64,000 bases of DNA from Candidatus Vecturithrix granuli (GCA_000739535.1 DF820475.1:87684-151683); one strand, 5' to 3'; positions 1-9,243 are shown, counted from the stretch's first letter. The notes: generated by a model not told the origin, from the letters alone. Numbers and translations: made by a program.

Positions 1-1
1 C

Positions 2-268
2 GGCCCGATTCAGAGACGCTTTAATACTCAACCCTATTTACAAAAATTTCTCGGATTTGGCTGGAATGCCTATGAAATAGACGGACATTCCGTTCCGGAA
101 ATCCTCCAGGCTGTGGAAAACGCGAAAATGAGCACGGATAAACCCACAGCCATCATTGCACATACCGTGAAAGGCAAAGGCGTCTCGTTTGCCGAAAATA
201 ACCCGGCCTTTCATCACAATAACATGACTCCTGAACAATATGAGCAAGCCCTGAAAGAACTTATGTAA
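2..268 (+). CDS. Transketolase, N-terminal subunit (3' part only, cut by the window edge)
   Basis: The last 88 codons of a thiamine-diphosphate-dependent transketolase N-terminal subunit. The frame reads from the window edge to TAA at 266-268. It shows the usual C-terminal features of this subunit: [10 protein letters not shown], then [20 protein letters not shown]. With the separate C-terminal subunit that follows it would form a split transketolase moving two-carbon ketol units between sugar phosphates. The gap to the next gene (269-356) holds two short hairpins, including arms GAGCGAAAT/ATTTCGCTC at about 314-333. The start and the ThDP-binding region lie outside the window. Confidence 0.9.
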   Translation, partial: GPIQRRFNTQPYLQKFLGFGWNAYEIDGHSVPEILQAVENAKMSTDKPTAIIAHTVKGKGVSFAENNPAFHHNNMTPEQYEQALKELM

Positions 269-356
269 GTCGAAACTGAGGTTTCGATTACAGCGAAAAG
301 CGAGATTTCCAGGAGCGAAATAATAATTTCGCTCTCCATGTAACCCAGGAAACAGG

Positions 357-1307
357 ATGAGGAAGATTATGAAATTAGGAAAAGCACCAAGAATCGCTTA
401 TGGAGAAGAACTCCTTGAGTTAGCAAAAAAAAATCAGGATATTGTGGCCTTAGATGCTGATCTCAGCAAGTCAACCATGACCTGTCTGATCGAAGAACAT
501 TTTCCTGAACGTTTCTTTGAAATGAGTATCGCTGAACAAAATATGGTCGCTACCGCCGCAGGCATGGCGTTAAAAGGTAAAATTCCGTTTGTGAATTCCT
601 TTGCTGTCTTTCTGACCGGAAGAGCCTTTGACCAGATCAGGCAATCGGTCGCCTATCCGGTAACCAATGTCAAACTCTGTGGTTCCAGTTCGGGTTTTTC
701 CGATTTTGGCGATGGCGCAACCCACCAGAGCATTGAAGACCTTGCCCTCATGCGCGCGCTGCCCAATATGATCGTGCTTTCGCCCGTTGATGAAATCGAA
801 ACCCGGGAAATGGTCAAATTTATGGTTGCACATAAAGGACCGGTCTATATTCGACTCGACCGGAACGAGACCCCGATTATTCTAGATCAAGATTATCGCT
901 TTGTGTTGGGAGAACCGACACTGATTAAACCAGGAACTGATGTGACGATCTTTGGAACCGGACAAATGGTCAGTCTATCGCTCAATGTCAGGGAACGTTT
1001 GGAAAAAGAAGGCGTTTCCTGTGAAATTGTGAATATCGGTACGATCAAGCCGATGAAGCGCGATGCGATTATCGCCCTTGCTGAAAAAACCGGGGCAGTG
1101 GTGACGGTAGAAGAACATAACGTCTATGGCGGCCTGGGATCGGCAATTGCAGAAACACTGATGAAAACCAAAGTTCCGATTGTCCCGATTGGCGTCAAAG
1201 ATCGTTTCGGCCAGTCAGCCAAAACCTATCCGGAATTGCTGGTCGAGTACGGATTAACCGAAGATGCCGTCTGCGAAGCTGTGAAAGAAGTTCTGGCGGT
1301 GAAGTAA
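357..1307 (+). CDS. Transketolase, C-terminal subunit
   Basis: Pyrimidine-binding plus C-terminal domains of a split transketolase, 316 aa, the normal size for a stand-alone C-terminal subunit. Visible motifs are the catalytic-glutamate region FEMSIAEQNMVATAAGMA (about residues 60-80), GDGATHQSIEDLALMRALPNM (about 122-142) and the C-terminal VEEHNVYGGLGSAIAE. Together with the upstream subunit it forms the heterotetrameric enzyme. ATG at 357 follows AGGAAACAGG; ATG at 369 (MKLGKAPRIAYG) is an almost equally good start with GAGGAAG upstream. The neighbouring sugar importer and dehydrogenase suggest a catabolic role for a pentose, tetrose or related polyol rather than the housekeeping pathway. 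Confidence 0.93.
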   Translation: MRKIMKLGKAPRIAYGEELLELAKKNQDIVALDADLSKSTMTCLIEEHFPERFFEMSIAEQNMVATAAGMALKGKIPFVNSFAVFLTGRAFDQIRQSVAYPVTNVKLCGSSSGFSDFGDGATHQSIEDLALMRALPNMIVLSPVDEIETREMVKFMVAHKGPVYIRLDRNETPIILDQDYRFVLGEPTLIKPGTDVTIFGTGQMVSLSLNVRERLEKEGVSCEIVNIGTIKPMKRDAIIALAEKTGAVVTVEEHNVYGGLGSAIAETLMKTKVPIVPIGVKDRFGQSAKTYPELLVEYGLTEDAVCEAVKEVLAVK

Positions 1308-1693
1308 AAGGCAGCGTACCTGCGAACAGTCGTGTTCGCAGAGGATTTCTACGAACACGACTGTTCGTCAGTACGGGGATTTTCAGAGGAGTTGTCATGA
1401 GCTTCGGCTCACCCGACACAATGAAACTACAGGAAGGGCGATAAGCAAGAATGCGCTTGATACATGATTCTTGCTTATCTCTATGCCTGTAGTTTCAGAG
1501 GAGTTGACATGAGCTGACGCTATGAAACTACAGGGATTTCACATAACCAGGGATAAATCATCCTTGTTTATGAGTCATCCTTGTAGTTTTATAGGAGGTG
1601 ATGTTAATTCAACTAAGGGGTATTACTGTTCTGAGTTTTATAATGAGAGATGTTCATGTACAGATAACTTTTAACAAAGTGAGGGAAAAGACT
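1308..1693. repeat. Intergenic repeat block with two large inverted repeats and a direct repeat
   Basis: No gene seen in 386 bp. Inverted repeat 1 (about 1323-1371) has arms GCGAACAGTCGTGTTCG and CGAACACGACTGTTCG. Inverted repeat 2 (1423-1496) starts GAAACTACAGG and ends CCTGTAGTTTC, with inner arms GATAAGCAAGAAT/ATTCTTGCTTATC; it belongs to the same family as copies near 35.67, 42.99 and 59.58 kb. A direct repeat of TTTCAGAGGAGTTG followed by CATGAGCT occurs at about 1380 and 1494. The open frame that runs into this block at 1598-1693 is not used as coding, because the downstream start at 1694 begins a proper signal peptide. Confidence 0.75.
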
Positions 1694-2644
1694 ATGAAAA
1701 AAATATGTATGTGTGTACTTGTGTTCATGTTTTCGTTGAGTGTGACACTCGCGTATGCTGAAGGCGAGCTGTATATGGGGGACAAGGATAAGACCTATGT
1801 TATTGCGTTTTCACAGGACGATATGAATAATGATTGGCGGGCTTCCCAGGTAAACTCTGCCAAAAAGGAGGCTGAAAAGTATAAAAATGTCAAATTCATT
1901 TACACTGATGCGCAGGGCAGCTCTATGAAACAGGTGAATGATATTGAAGATCTCATTGCCCAGGGGGTTGATGCTATTTTGACAAGCCCCAGAGAGCAAA
2001 AACCACTCACTCCTGTTGTTGCAAAGGCTTATCAAGAAGGTATCCCGATTATTCTTCTTGATCGAAGAGTGGATGGAGATCAATATACAGCCTGGATTGG
2101 ACCTGATAATGTGCCGATTGCCAAAGCTGCAGCGGAATATATGGGCAAACAATTGAATGGAAAGGGAAAGATTATTCACCTGCAAGGAGTCCCCGGCTCA
2201 ACTCCTCAGATCGAGAGATCCGATTATTTCATTGAAGTGCTGAAGGAGAAATATCCTGACATTGAAATTGTTGCTCAACAGCCGGCTGATTTCTTACGCC
2301 AAAAGGCGCTTGAGGTCATGGAGAATTTGCTCCAGGCTCATCCGGATATTAATGGTCTATATTCCGAAAGCGATAGTATGGCGTATGGAGCAATGCTTGC
2401 GTTTAAAAACGCCGGGATCGATATGGCGCCGCTTGTTGTTGTCGGAATTGACTACATCACACAGGCCAAAGAAATGATCAAAGCTGGTCTTATGGATGCG
2501 ACCTTTACTTTTGACACTTGCGGGAAAGAGGGTGTCCAGGCACTTGATAAGCTGTTTAAAGGGGAAACCATCCCGAAAGATCAGGTAGTGCCATCCACGA
2601 TGGTGACGATCGAGAATGTTGATTCTGTAGAGCCGATCTTCTAA
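1694..2644 (+). CDS. Sugar ABC transporter, periplasmic substrate-binding protein (RbsB type)
   Basis: Periplasmic binding protein of the ribose/galactose type (type 1 fold), 316 aa. ATG at 1694 is chosen because it gives a classic signal peptide: MKK, a hydrophobic stretch, then a likely cleavage after AYA at about residue 22; GAGGGA lies upstream. After that come IAFSQDDMNNDWRASQVNSA, the domain-1 segment DAILTSPREQKPLTPVVAKA and PIILLDRRV, all typical of RbsB relatives. It would deliver a sugar to the permease and ATPase encoded next. The substrate cannot be told from sequence; the transketolase and SDR neighbours suggest a pentose, branched sugar or polyol. Confidence 0.92.
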   Translation: MKKICMCVLVFMFSLSVTLAYAEGELYMGDKDKTYVIAFSQDDMNNDWRASQVNSAKKEAEKYKNVKFIYTDAQGSSMKQVNDIEDLIAQGVDAILTSPREQKPLTPVVAKAYQEGIPIILLDRRVDGDQYTAWIGPDNVPIAKAAAEYMGKQLNGKGKIIHLQGVPGSTPQIERSDYFIEVLKEKYPDIEIVAQQPADFLRQKALEVMENLLQAHPDINGLYSESDSMAYGAMLAFKNAGIDMAPLVVVGIDYITQAKEMIKAGLMDATFTFDTCGKEGVQALDKLFKGETIPKDQVVPSTMVTIENVDSVEPIF

Positions 2645-2765
2645 AAGAGCATCTGGAGAGGAGGTGTGGGCAAACACTTCCTCTCTGCTTAATCCTATCG
2701 AAAATAAGACGAATTATGCCTCTAAAATGGCTGTGTAGAAAATGGTGAAGGATGGGGAGACCATC

Positions 2766-4253
2766 ATGGAACAGCAGAACGATTATATTCTTCGATTAGA
2801 AGGGATTTGCAAGTCTTTTGAGGGTGTGGATGCCCTTGTAGATGTGACGATTGGGATTCAACGGGGAGAAATTCATGGGATTGTCGGCGAAAATGGCGCA
2901 GGGAAATCAACGTTGATGAAAATTTTGTCGGGCGCGCTTGCCAGAGATCGAGGGGATATTTACTTAAATGAAGAGCACGTCCATATTCACAGCCCTCACG
3001 ATGCCCAAAAGTTAGGAATCAGTATTATTTATCAGGAACGAAATCTTATCCCTGAAATGACCGTGGCTGAGAATATTTATTTGCACGATTTTCCAAAAAC
3101 CAGCAGATTTCTGATTGATACAAGAACTCTGAACGCGAAAGCTCAGGAACTCACCAATTCTCTGGGACACATCATTGATCCTTCAAGCAAAGCGGGGGAT
3201 TTATCAGTCGCTTATCAACAAATTGTCGAAATCGCCAAAGCGTTGAGTTTCAAAGCGAATATCATCATTTTTGATGAACCCACCACGCCCCTCACGCGTA
3301 ATGAGATCACGCTCCTGTTCGATACGATCCGATCTTTACAGAATAAGGGGGTAACGATTATCTATATTTCGCATGTGCTTGAAGACATCTTAACCCTGTG
3401 CGATCGGGTGACCGTGCTGAAAGATGGGCGATTCATCCAAACCGTATCGACTCAGCAGACCACTCAGGATGAACTCATCAATTTAATGCTGGGGAGGAGT
3501 TTAAAAGAAAAATTTCCTGCCAGAGAGAAACGTATCGGGCGCAAATTCTTTTCTATCCTGGAAAAACAGGATCGCAAAGAAGTGTTGCATGTGAATCAGG
3601 GGGAAATCGTTGGGATCTTTGGGATTGTCGGTTCCGGAAGATCTGCACTCATGTTAAACATCTTCGGCGCTTCCCCTGATGGCAGATTTTTCGTGGAAAT
3701 GGATGGCACACACCTTGAAAATACGACTCCGCTTGAGGCGATTAGACATGGAATCGGGTTTGCGACAGAAGATCGGAAAAATTTGGGATTGCTGTTGGAT
3801 ATGAGCATTGATGAAAACATTATTATCAGTCTTATCGCAAAGAATGCCAATCTCGGGTATTTAAAACAACGAGAATATGCAAAAATTTCCACAAGATTTG
3901 CCGATTTCCTTAAGATCAAAATGGTGAGCCTCCGTCAATTCGTCAAAAATTTAAGCGGAGGCAATCAGCAGAAAGTGATTCTTTCGCGTTGGCTTGCAAC
4001 CGAGTGTCAGGTCATTATTTTTGATGAACCGACGAAAGGGATTGATGTTGGGGCAAAAATCGAAATCTATAAATTAATGCACGATCTTGTCAACAAAGGC
4101 AATGGGATTATTATGCTCTCTTCTGAAGTCGAAGAAATCATCGGAATGAGCGACAGAGTCTATATCATGAAAAATGGAAATGTTGTGAAGGAGTTACTTG
4201 ACGACCGGATTACAGATGAAAATATCTTAACCTATGCCATGAAAGGAGCGTAA
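2766..4253 (+). CDS. Sugar ABC transporter, duplicated ATP-binding protein (RbsA type)
   Basis: ATPase with two fused nucleotide-binding domains, as in RbsA/MglA (about 500 aa). Domain 1 has Walker A GENGAGKST near residue 40, a weak signature (DLSVAYQQ) and Walker B IIIFDEP. Domain 2 has a degenerate P-loop GIVGSGRSALM near 285, the full signature LSGGNQQK near 400 and VIIFDEPTKGIDVG. Uneven domains are normal in this family. ATG at 2766 (MEQQNDYILRLEGI) has GGGGAG upstream and matches family length; ATG at 2742 would add eight residues. It energises the importer with the permease 5 bp downstream. Confidence 0.94.
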   Translation: MEQQNDYILRLEGICKSFEGVDALVDVTIGIQRGEIHGIVGENGAGKSTLMKILSGALARDRGDIYLNEEHVHIHSPHDAQKLGISIIYQERNLIPEMTVAENIYLHDFPKTSRFLIDTRTLNAKAQELTNSLGHIIDPSSKAGDLSVAYQQIVEIAKALSFKANIIIFDEPTTPLTRNEITLLFDTIRSLQNKGVTIIYISHVLEDILTLCDRVTVLKDGRFIQTVSTQQTTQDELINLMLGRSLKEKFPAREKRIGRKFFSILEKQDRKEVLHVNQGEIVGIFGIVGSGRSALMLNIFGASPDGRFFVEMDGTHLENTTPLEAIRHGIGFATEDRKNLGLLLDMSIDENIIISLIAKNANLGYLKQREYAKISTRFADFLKIKMVSLRQFVKNLSGGNQQKVILSRWLATECQVIIFDEPTKGIDVGAKIEIYKLMHDLVNKGNGIIMLSSEVEEIIGMSDRVYIMKNGNVVKELLDDRITDENILTYAMKGA

Positions 4254-4258
4254 TACAC

Positions 4259-5158
4259 ATGGGATTTCTACGAAAATATGGCATTTATGTGGCAATAGTT
4301 GTCCTTTTTGCAGCGGGTGCTCTTCTTTCGCCAGCATTTTTGCAATCGAAGAATTTGGTGAATGTGCTCAGACAAATCTCAGTAAACGGGATTCTTGCCA
4401 TCGGGATGACCTTTGTCATCCTGACCGAGGGGATCGATTTATCCGTAGGTGCCATATTAGCCATTGCAGGAGTCACAATGGCAAGATTGCAAATGCTGCC
4501 CGCGTTTTTTATTGTCGTGATCGGCGTCATCACGGGCAGTCTGGCCGGATTCCTCAATGGGTTGAATGTAGCGTATGGCAGAATTCCTCCGTTTATCGCA
4601 ACGCTGGCCCTGATGACCTCAGGATACGGAGTCGCTCTCCTTATTTCCCGGGGGATGCCCGTGTTTATTGATGTGAAATATACAGCCTTTATCGGCTTAG
4701 GAAATGGCTATAATCCAATTCTGTTTTTTATCATCGCGGCTGCTCTTGCTGATTTTATGTTAAAGAAGACCGGTTTTGGAAAATTCATTTATGCCCTGGG
4801 AGGGAATGAAGAGGCTGCCAGATTAAGTGGAGTTGCCGTCAAAAAGATCAAGTTATGTGCATACATGATCAGCGGATTTTTGGCAGCGCTGGCAGGGGTG
4901 ATCGTGACTGCCCGGCTGACAGTAGGAGAACCGAATGCAGGCAAAGGATATGAGTTGGATGCTATCGCGGCAGCGGTTATTGGGGGAACCAGCCTGAGCG
5001 GGGGCATCGGAGGCGTCCGAGGAACTGTCGCGGGCGCATTGATTATCGGATTAATTAATAATATTTTTAATCTCATCAATCTCGAGCCGTATTATCAATA
5101 TATCTTCAAAGGCTTAATCATTCTTGGCGCGTTGTATATGGAAAAGAGGAAAAAGTAA
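4259..5158 (+). CDS. Sugar ABC transporter permease (RbsC type)
   Basis: Integral membrane permease, 299 aa, with many hydrophobic helices. It contains the family sequence NGILAIGMTFVILTEGIDLSVGAI near residues 43-66 and the cytoplasmic loop GFGKFIYALGGNEEAARLSGV that contacts the ATPase. The C-terminal GGTSLSGGIGGVRGT followed by LINNIFNLI is also typical of RbsC. Stop TAA of the ATPase is a few bases upstream, so the three genes form one operon. The 3' end abuts a TA-ended repeat element starting one base after the stop codon. Confidence 0.94.
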   Translation: MGFLRKYGIYVAIVVLFAAGALLSPAFLQSKNLVNVLRQISVNGILAIGMTFVILTEGIDLSVGAILAIAGVTMARLQMLPAFFIVVIGVITGSLAGFLNGLNVAYGRIPPFIATLALMTSGYGVALLISRGMPVFIDVKYTAFIGLGNGYNPILFFIIAAALADFMLKKTGFGKFIYALGGNEEAARLSGVAVKKIKLCAYMISGFLAALAGVIVTARLTVGEPNAGKGYELDAIAAAVIGGTSLSGGIGGVRGTVAGALIIGLINNIFNLINLEPYYQYIFKGLIILGALYMEKRKK

Positions 5159-5159
5159 A

Positions 5160-5310
5160 TAGACATTACCACGACTAAGGCGGCGCAGCCGTGAATTCCC
5201 CTCCTGGGAGGGGAATTCACGGCTGCGCCGCCACATACCTACCCTTGTCAGTCCCAGGAGGGGAACTGGGCGGTTTCGCCACTTTAAAAAATTATTCGCG
5301 ATAATGTCTA
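5160..5310. mobile_element. MITE-like element A (TAGACATTA terminal inverted repeats)
   Basis: A 151-bp non-coding element. Its left end is TAGACATTACCACGA and its right end, read on the other strand, is TAGACATTATCGCGAATAA. Inside is a long palindrome (about 5178-5233) built from GGCGGCGCAGCCGTGAATTC and its complement around CCCCTCCTGGGAGGGG. The ends match element C at 49.6 kb and resemble element B at 9.0 kb. TA at both tips would fit the TA target duplication of IS630/Tc1-mariner-type transposases; the enzyme itself is not in the window. Confidence 0.6.
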
Positions 5311-5416
5311 ATAATTACAATCCGTCTTTTGTAGAAGATGACGGATTCACTAAAAAAGCGATGTGTGAAGCCACTCAAACAATATTAACATTGGAGTAAC
5401 AGGAGGTCAACAACTC

Positions 5417-6265
5417 ATGCACAATTTTCAAACATCATTACAAGACAAGGTCGGTATTTTGACCGGAGGTACAAGCGGATTCGGCTATGCGATGGTAAAA
5501 GCTCTGCTCGGTCAGGGCGCCAGACTTGCCGTCTTTTCCGTGGATGAACTCTCCGCAGAGGCGCGGACAGAACTGGCCCAGATTGGCGGTGGAGAAGTTG
5601 AATATTTTACCAAAGATATTATGGCGTCCGGCGCGGCGGAAGAAATGGTGGCGCAGACCATGGATCTCTTCAGAAAGCTCGATTTTGTGGTCGTGAACGC
5701 CGGATTCGCCATCCGGTTTGAGGAACCGCTTTTAGAACTTTCCCTGGAAAAGCTCGCTGCAAGTATGCGCACGCAATTTGAAATTTTTCCGATTGCCCTG
5801 GCTACTCTGTCGCTGGCCGCAGCGCGTGTAATGGCGCCGCGCTATGCCACCATTCAGCCCGACAACACCGGGCATCGTCCAGATTCCGGAGCCATTGTTG
5901 TCACACTCTCCGAAACTTCACTTTGTCCGTTGCGTGATGATCTGATCGCGTATGCGGCCGCCAAACGCGCGGCCCTGTCTGTAATGGAAAGTTTGACCGC
6001 CATCTTAGGCCCGAAAAACATCCGCGTCAACGGCATTGCGCCCGGCTTTGCCAACACGGCCGGCCCGCGCAAATTCTACAGCCGCTATCCGCAGATCCAG
6101 GCCGACATTGAAGCGAAAACCCATTTCAAACCGTCATTTATGGATCCCGGCGCAGTTGTGCCGGCAGTCCTCTATCTGCTCACGGATAATTATGTGACCG
6201 GCAGCGTGATCCCGTTAGACGGCGGCTACAACATCGAACTCAAGAGGTATTTTCAGGAGAAGTAG
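5417..6265 (+). CDS. Short-chain dehydrogenase/reductase (SDR) family oxidoreductase
   Basis: Classical SDR fold, 282 aa. The cofactor motif TGGTSGFG (TGxxxGxG) lies near residue 16, NAG near 95, a serine in VTLSETS near 170, and the catalytic YAAAK (YxxxK) near 183. The C-terminal SVIPLDGGYNIE is the usual end of sugar- or polyol-oxidising members. A strong AGGAGGT ribosome site precedes ATG 5417. Placed after the sugar importer and transketolase it probably oxidises or reduces the imported sugar or alcohol with NAD(P). An insertion of proline- and glycine-rich sequence around residues 140-160 is slightly unusual. Substrate unknown. Confidence 0.88.
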   Translation: MHNFQTSLQDKVGILTGGTSGFGYAMVKALLGQGARLAVFSVDELSAEARTELAQIGGGEVEYFTKDIMASGAAEEMVAQTMDLFRKLDFVVVNAGFAIRFEEPLLELSLEKLAASMRTQFEIFPIALATLSLAAARVMAPRYATIQPDNTGHRPDSGAIVVTLSETSLCPLRDDLIAYAAAKRAALSVMESLTAILGPKNIRVNGIAPGFANTAGPRKFYSRYPQIQADIEAKTHFKPSFMDPGAVVPAVLYLLTDNYVTGSVIPLDGGYNIELKRYFQEK

Positions 6266-6278
6266 TGTTAGTTGAAAA

Positions 6279-6360
6279 GTTCGTAGTTCGCGCTTTAGCG
6301 CGTTTTCCGTCTGTTTCCCGCCTGAAGACGGAAGAACTCGCTAAAGCGAGAACTACAAAC
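6279..6360. repeat. Inverted repeat between convergent genes
   Basis: Arms begin GTTCGTAGTTCGCGCTTTAG and end CTAAAGCGAGAACTACAAAC, with inner match TTCCGTCT/AGACGGAA. The element lies between the convergent SDR and rlmD genes and could act as a bidirectional terminator, although it has no clear T-run. A similar CGCTAAAGCG-type motif recurs near 42.2 kb. Confidence 0.6.
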
Positions 6361-6369
6361 CAGTTCACT

Positions 6370-7725
6370 CTATACCCTGATTAAATTGACGACGGTTTCA
6401 ATATGATAGGTGTGTGGAAACATATCCACCGGCTGGACTTCTTTGATCGTATAATTCCCATCCATGATCATCGCCACATCCCGCGCCAGAGTGGCCGGAT
6501 TACAGGAAACATAAATAATCTGCCGCGGACTGGCCTCGAGCATATATTTGACGACTTTTTTGGATAAACCGGCGCGCGGCGGATCAATCACCATCACATC
6601 GGGTTCTAGCGGGACAACTTCCGGCAATACTTTGCGGACCTCGCCGCAATAGAACTGCACATTGGAGAGATGATTGCGTTCTGCGTTTTGTTCCGCATTG
6701 CGCACCGCTTCTTCGATCAATTCGATTCCATACACCATTTTGGCTCGCGACGCCAGATGCAGGGCAATTGAGCCGGTGCCGCAATATAAGTCAACCGCAA
6801 TCCCGCGCTCGTCAATGTCGGCCATGCGCTGAATGGTTTGATAGAGTATTTCGCTTTGCCGGGTATTGGTTTGAAAAAAGCTTTTGGCGGAAATTTCAAA
6901 GGAAAAATCATTAATGGTTTCCCGAATTGTCGGCTCGCCGTACAACAGATATTCTTCCTGTCCCTGACTGCTTTGCCCTATCTGTCGGTTAATCGTGTGC
7001 ACAATGCTGGTCATGCGCGGAAATCCGGCTATCAGATAGCGCACAAAACGATCCATCTGCGGAAAGTACTCGGCCGAGGTGACAATATTGAGCATCACAT
7101 TGCCCGTGTGTTTTCCCTCGCGGACGATCACATGACGCAGCAAACCTTCTCCGCTCGTATTTGAGAAGGCTTTGAAATTTTGTTTTCGCGCAAAATCGCG
7201 GCACAAATCGAACAGTTCAACGCTCGCTTCCGATTGCAGATAACAGGTGGACAGGTCAAGCAGTTGATCCCAGCGTCCCGAATAGTGCTGCCCTAAAATC
7301 AATTGGCCGTTCTCATCCTCGCCAAAGGTAAATTCCATTTTGTTGCGATAATACCAGGGCGATTCCATGCCCAGGATGTCATTCACGCGGACATCCTGAA
7401 TCTTGCCGATATGAGCTAAAGCTTCAGCCACCTGCTGCTGCTTGAATTGCAACTGATCTTCGTACTTCAAATATTGCCATTTACACCCACCGCAGCGGCC
7501 GAAATATTCGCAGCGCGGCGTGATACGCAAGGGTGAAGAGTCTATGAGTTCCACCAGTTTGCCAAAAGCAAAATTCTTCTTGCGCTTTGTAATTTCTATA
7601 ATTCCGCGATCTCCTGGAATTCCTCCCTGCACAAACACCACCATACCACTGTCAATCCGGGCAATGGCTTCACCGCCCAGGGCTAAATTCTCAAGCGTGA
7701 GTTCAATTCGATTGCCTGCTTTCAT
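6370..7725 (-). CDS. rlmD: 23S rRNA (uracil-5-)-methyltransferase, RlmD/RumA family
   Basis: SAM-dependent RNA m5U methyltransferase of the TrmA/RlmD family, 451 aa from the chosen start. Order: N-terminal TRAM domain (about 1-60), iron-sulfur cysteines CEYFGRCGGCKWQ near residue 77, SAM motif DLYCGTGSIALHLA near 310, DPPRAGLSKKVV near 380 and the catalytic-cysteine motif YVSCNPATLARDV near 407. The four-cysteine cluster separates it from TrmA. The start at 7725 (MKAGNRIELTLENLALGG) begins exactly at the TRAM domain; an upstream ATG at 7782 would add 19 residues unlike the family. Whether it targets U1939, U747 or both cannot be decided from sequence. Confidence 0.92.
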   Translation of the reverse strand: MKAGNRIELTLENLALGGEAIARIDSGMVVFVQGGIPGDRGIIEITKRKKNFAFGKLVELIDSSPLRITPRCEYFGRCGGCKWQYLKYEDQLQFKQQQVAEALAHIGKIQDVRVNDILGMESPWYYRNKMEFTFGEDENGQLILGQHYSGRWDQLLDLSTCYLQSEASVELFDLCRDFARKQNFKAFSNTSGEGLLRHVIVREGKHTGNVMLNIVTSAEYFPQMDRFVRYLIAGFPRMTSIVHTINRQIGQSSQGQEEYLLYGEPTIRETINDFSFEISAKSFFQTNTRQSEILYQTIQRMADIDERGIAVDLYCGTGSIALHLASRAKMVYGIELIEEAVRNAEQNAERNHLSNVQFYCGEVRKVLPEVVPLEPDVMVIDPPRAGLSKKVVKYMLEASPRQIIYVSCNPATLARDVAMIMDGNYTIKEVQPVDMFPHTYHIETVVNLIRV

Positions 7726-7923
7726 AATTTGCGCTATCCTTTGACTCCACCCCAGGCTTCTCTCCTTTGGGGGAAGGAACAAGGATGGAGTGAAAAATTC
7801 TCGATGTCCAAAAAACTCAATTTTTAATCATAAATTGTATGTCTGATTTCATGTCAAGGCATTTTAAAATGAACTTTACTGAGTTGTTGCGAACGTTCTC
7901 AACTAAAAACTGGGAAAATTTGC

Positions 7924-7929
7924 TTGACA
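7924..7929 (+). promoter_or_regulatory. Possible -35 box in the 295-bp gap before the methyltransferase gene
   Basis: TTGACA at 7924-7929 is the only good -35 match in the gap between rlmD and the next gene. No convincing -10 lies 16-18 bases downstream. The rest of 7726-8020 is A/T-rich without clear repeats. Confidence 0.25.
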
Positions 7930-8020
7930 GCCCGCCGTTTTTCTTTCCATGTTCATGAGCACACATAATTCGGGAGAGTTTTTTAAAAAATAATCGCACT
8001 CATAGAAAAGGAAAAAAATC

Positions 8021-9046
8021 ATGAAGGATACACGAAAATTCATTGCTGTCGGTGAAAATATTCATTGCAGTCGCATTTATAAAGTTGGTGGAAGTTTTGT
8101 CAAACCCTGCGCAGACGGCGCATACGCGATTGTTTATAGTGCTGATGGTCAGGAACAGTGCGTCCCGATTCCCCAGCATATTCTTGAATCGGAAGCCTGG
8201 GCAAAGGGTAAAGTCAAACACGCAGCGGTCGCAATGTGGCAAGGATTCTATGGCGACGAAGCTGCCAAACACGCCGGTATCGCATATCTGGAACACATGG
8301 CTCGCATTCAGGAATCTTGCGGCGCATCGTTCCTGGATGTCAATGTTGATGAATTCAGTAACGATCTCGATGAGCGCGTACGCCTGATGCAGTGGGTTGT
8401 TGGCGTACTGCAAAACACTTCTTCCATCCCTTTGAGTATCGATTCCTCAGACCTCAACATTCTGCAAGCCGGACTCGAAGCTTGTGATCCATCGCGCGGC
8501 AGGCCGATGGTCAATTCCGTGTCGCTGGAACGCGCCGCCGCCATTGAGATTGCGCATGAAAAAGGCGCGGTAGTCATTGCCGGAGCCACTGGCGAAAGCA
8601 GTATGCCGCAAAATGTAGAGGAACGTGTGCAAAATCTTAAACTCCTGGTCAAAAAACTTCATGAGGCCGGATTCGAAGATGAGGAGATTTATTTAGACCC
8701 ACTGGTGTTCCCCGCTTCAGTTGATTCGAACAACGGCAAAATGATTCTTGAGGCCATTAAAATCCTGCGTCAAACCTATGGCGAAGCGATTCACTTTGCT
8801 CCGGGATTAAGCAATGTATCGTATGGCTTGCCGAATCGCAGACTCCTGAACCAAGTATTTACCTATCTTTGTGTTGAACAGAGCTGTGACGGCGGTATTG
8901 TCGATCCCCGGCAAATCAATGATGATATATTGAATTCACTGGATACCACGACCAACGCGTTCCAATTAGCCAAAGCCTTTCTGGTCGGAGAAGATGAATA
9001 TGGCATGAATTATATTCGCGCCGTCCGCAAAGGCAAAATTCAATAG
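8021..9046 (+). CDS. Pterin-binding methyltransferase (methyl-tetrahydrofolate:corrinoid methyltransferase-like)
   Basis: A 341-aa TIM-barrel protein of the pterin-binding group that includes AcsE, the MetH pterin domain and MtgA. Family landmarks: GASFLDVNVDEFSND near residue 104, IPLSIDSSDLNIL near 137, MVNSVSLE near 163 and the near-diagnostic GLSNVSYGLPNRRLLN near 265. These enzymes move a methyl group between tetrahydrofolate and a corrinoid protein. That fits the MetF/FolD methyl branch encoded 10 kb downstream, but no corrinoid protein is adjacent, so the partner is unknown. The stop TAG (9044-9046) is the first three bases of the MITE-like element that follows. Confidence 0.85.
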   Translation: MKDTRKFIAVGENIHCSRIYKVGGSFVKPCADGAYAIVYSADGQEQCVPIPQHILESEAWAKGKVKHAAVAMWQGFYGDEAAKHAGIAYLEHMARIQESCGASFLDVNVDEFSNDLDERVRLMQWVVGVLQNTSSIPLSIDSSDLNILQAGLEACDPSRGRPMVNSVSLERAAAIEIAHEKGAVVIAGATGESSMPQNVEERVQNLKLLVKKLHEAGFEDEEIYLDPLVFPASVDSNNGKMILEAIKILRQTYGEAIHFAPGLSNVSYGLPNRRLLNQVFTYLCVEQSCDGGIVDPRQINDDILNSLDTTTNAFQLAKAFLVGEDEYGMNYIRAVRKGKIQ

Positions 9047-9226
9047 AGATTATCGGAAATAGAATACTGATAGGGCTGATTGGACTGATCTTCACTGATT
9101 TTTCGGGAGCAGCAACGCGCGTTCCACACCGTAATCACGACCGCGAGCCTTGTCCTGAATTCGTCGTTATATCAGTGAACATCAGCCCAATCAATCCCAT
9201 CAGTGTTCTATTTCCGATAATCTCTA
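9044..9226. mobile_element. MITE-like element B (56-bp terminal inverted repeats)
   Basis: A 183-bp non-coding element with terminal inverted repeats of about 56 bp matching at roughly 50 positions. Both ends read TAGAGATTATCGGAAATAGA inward, followed by degenerate CTGAT-rich sequence. The tips are TA. The ends resemble those of elements A and C (TAGA-x-ATTATCG). The left tip supplies the stop codon of the methyltransferase gene. An open frame starting at 9175 inside the element enters the rubrerythrin gene, but the true start is downstream. Confidence 0.75.
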
Positions 9227-9243
9227 ATGAGAAAAGGGGAGCT

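Noticed and set aside
9175..9243. Upstream start of the rubrerythrin-like gene
   Set aside because: It starts within MITE-like element B; ATG 9244 has a proper ribosome site.
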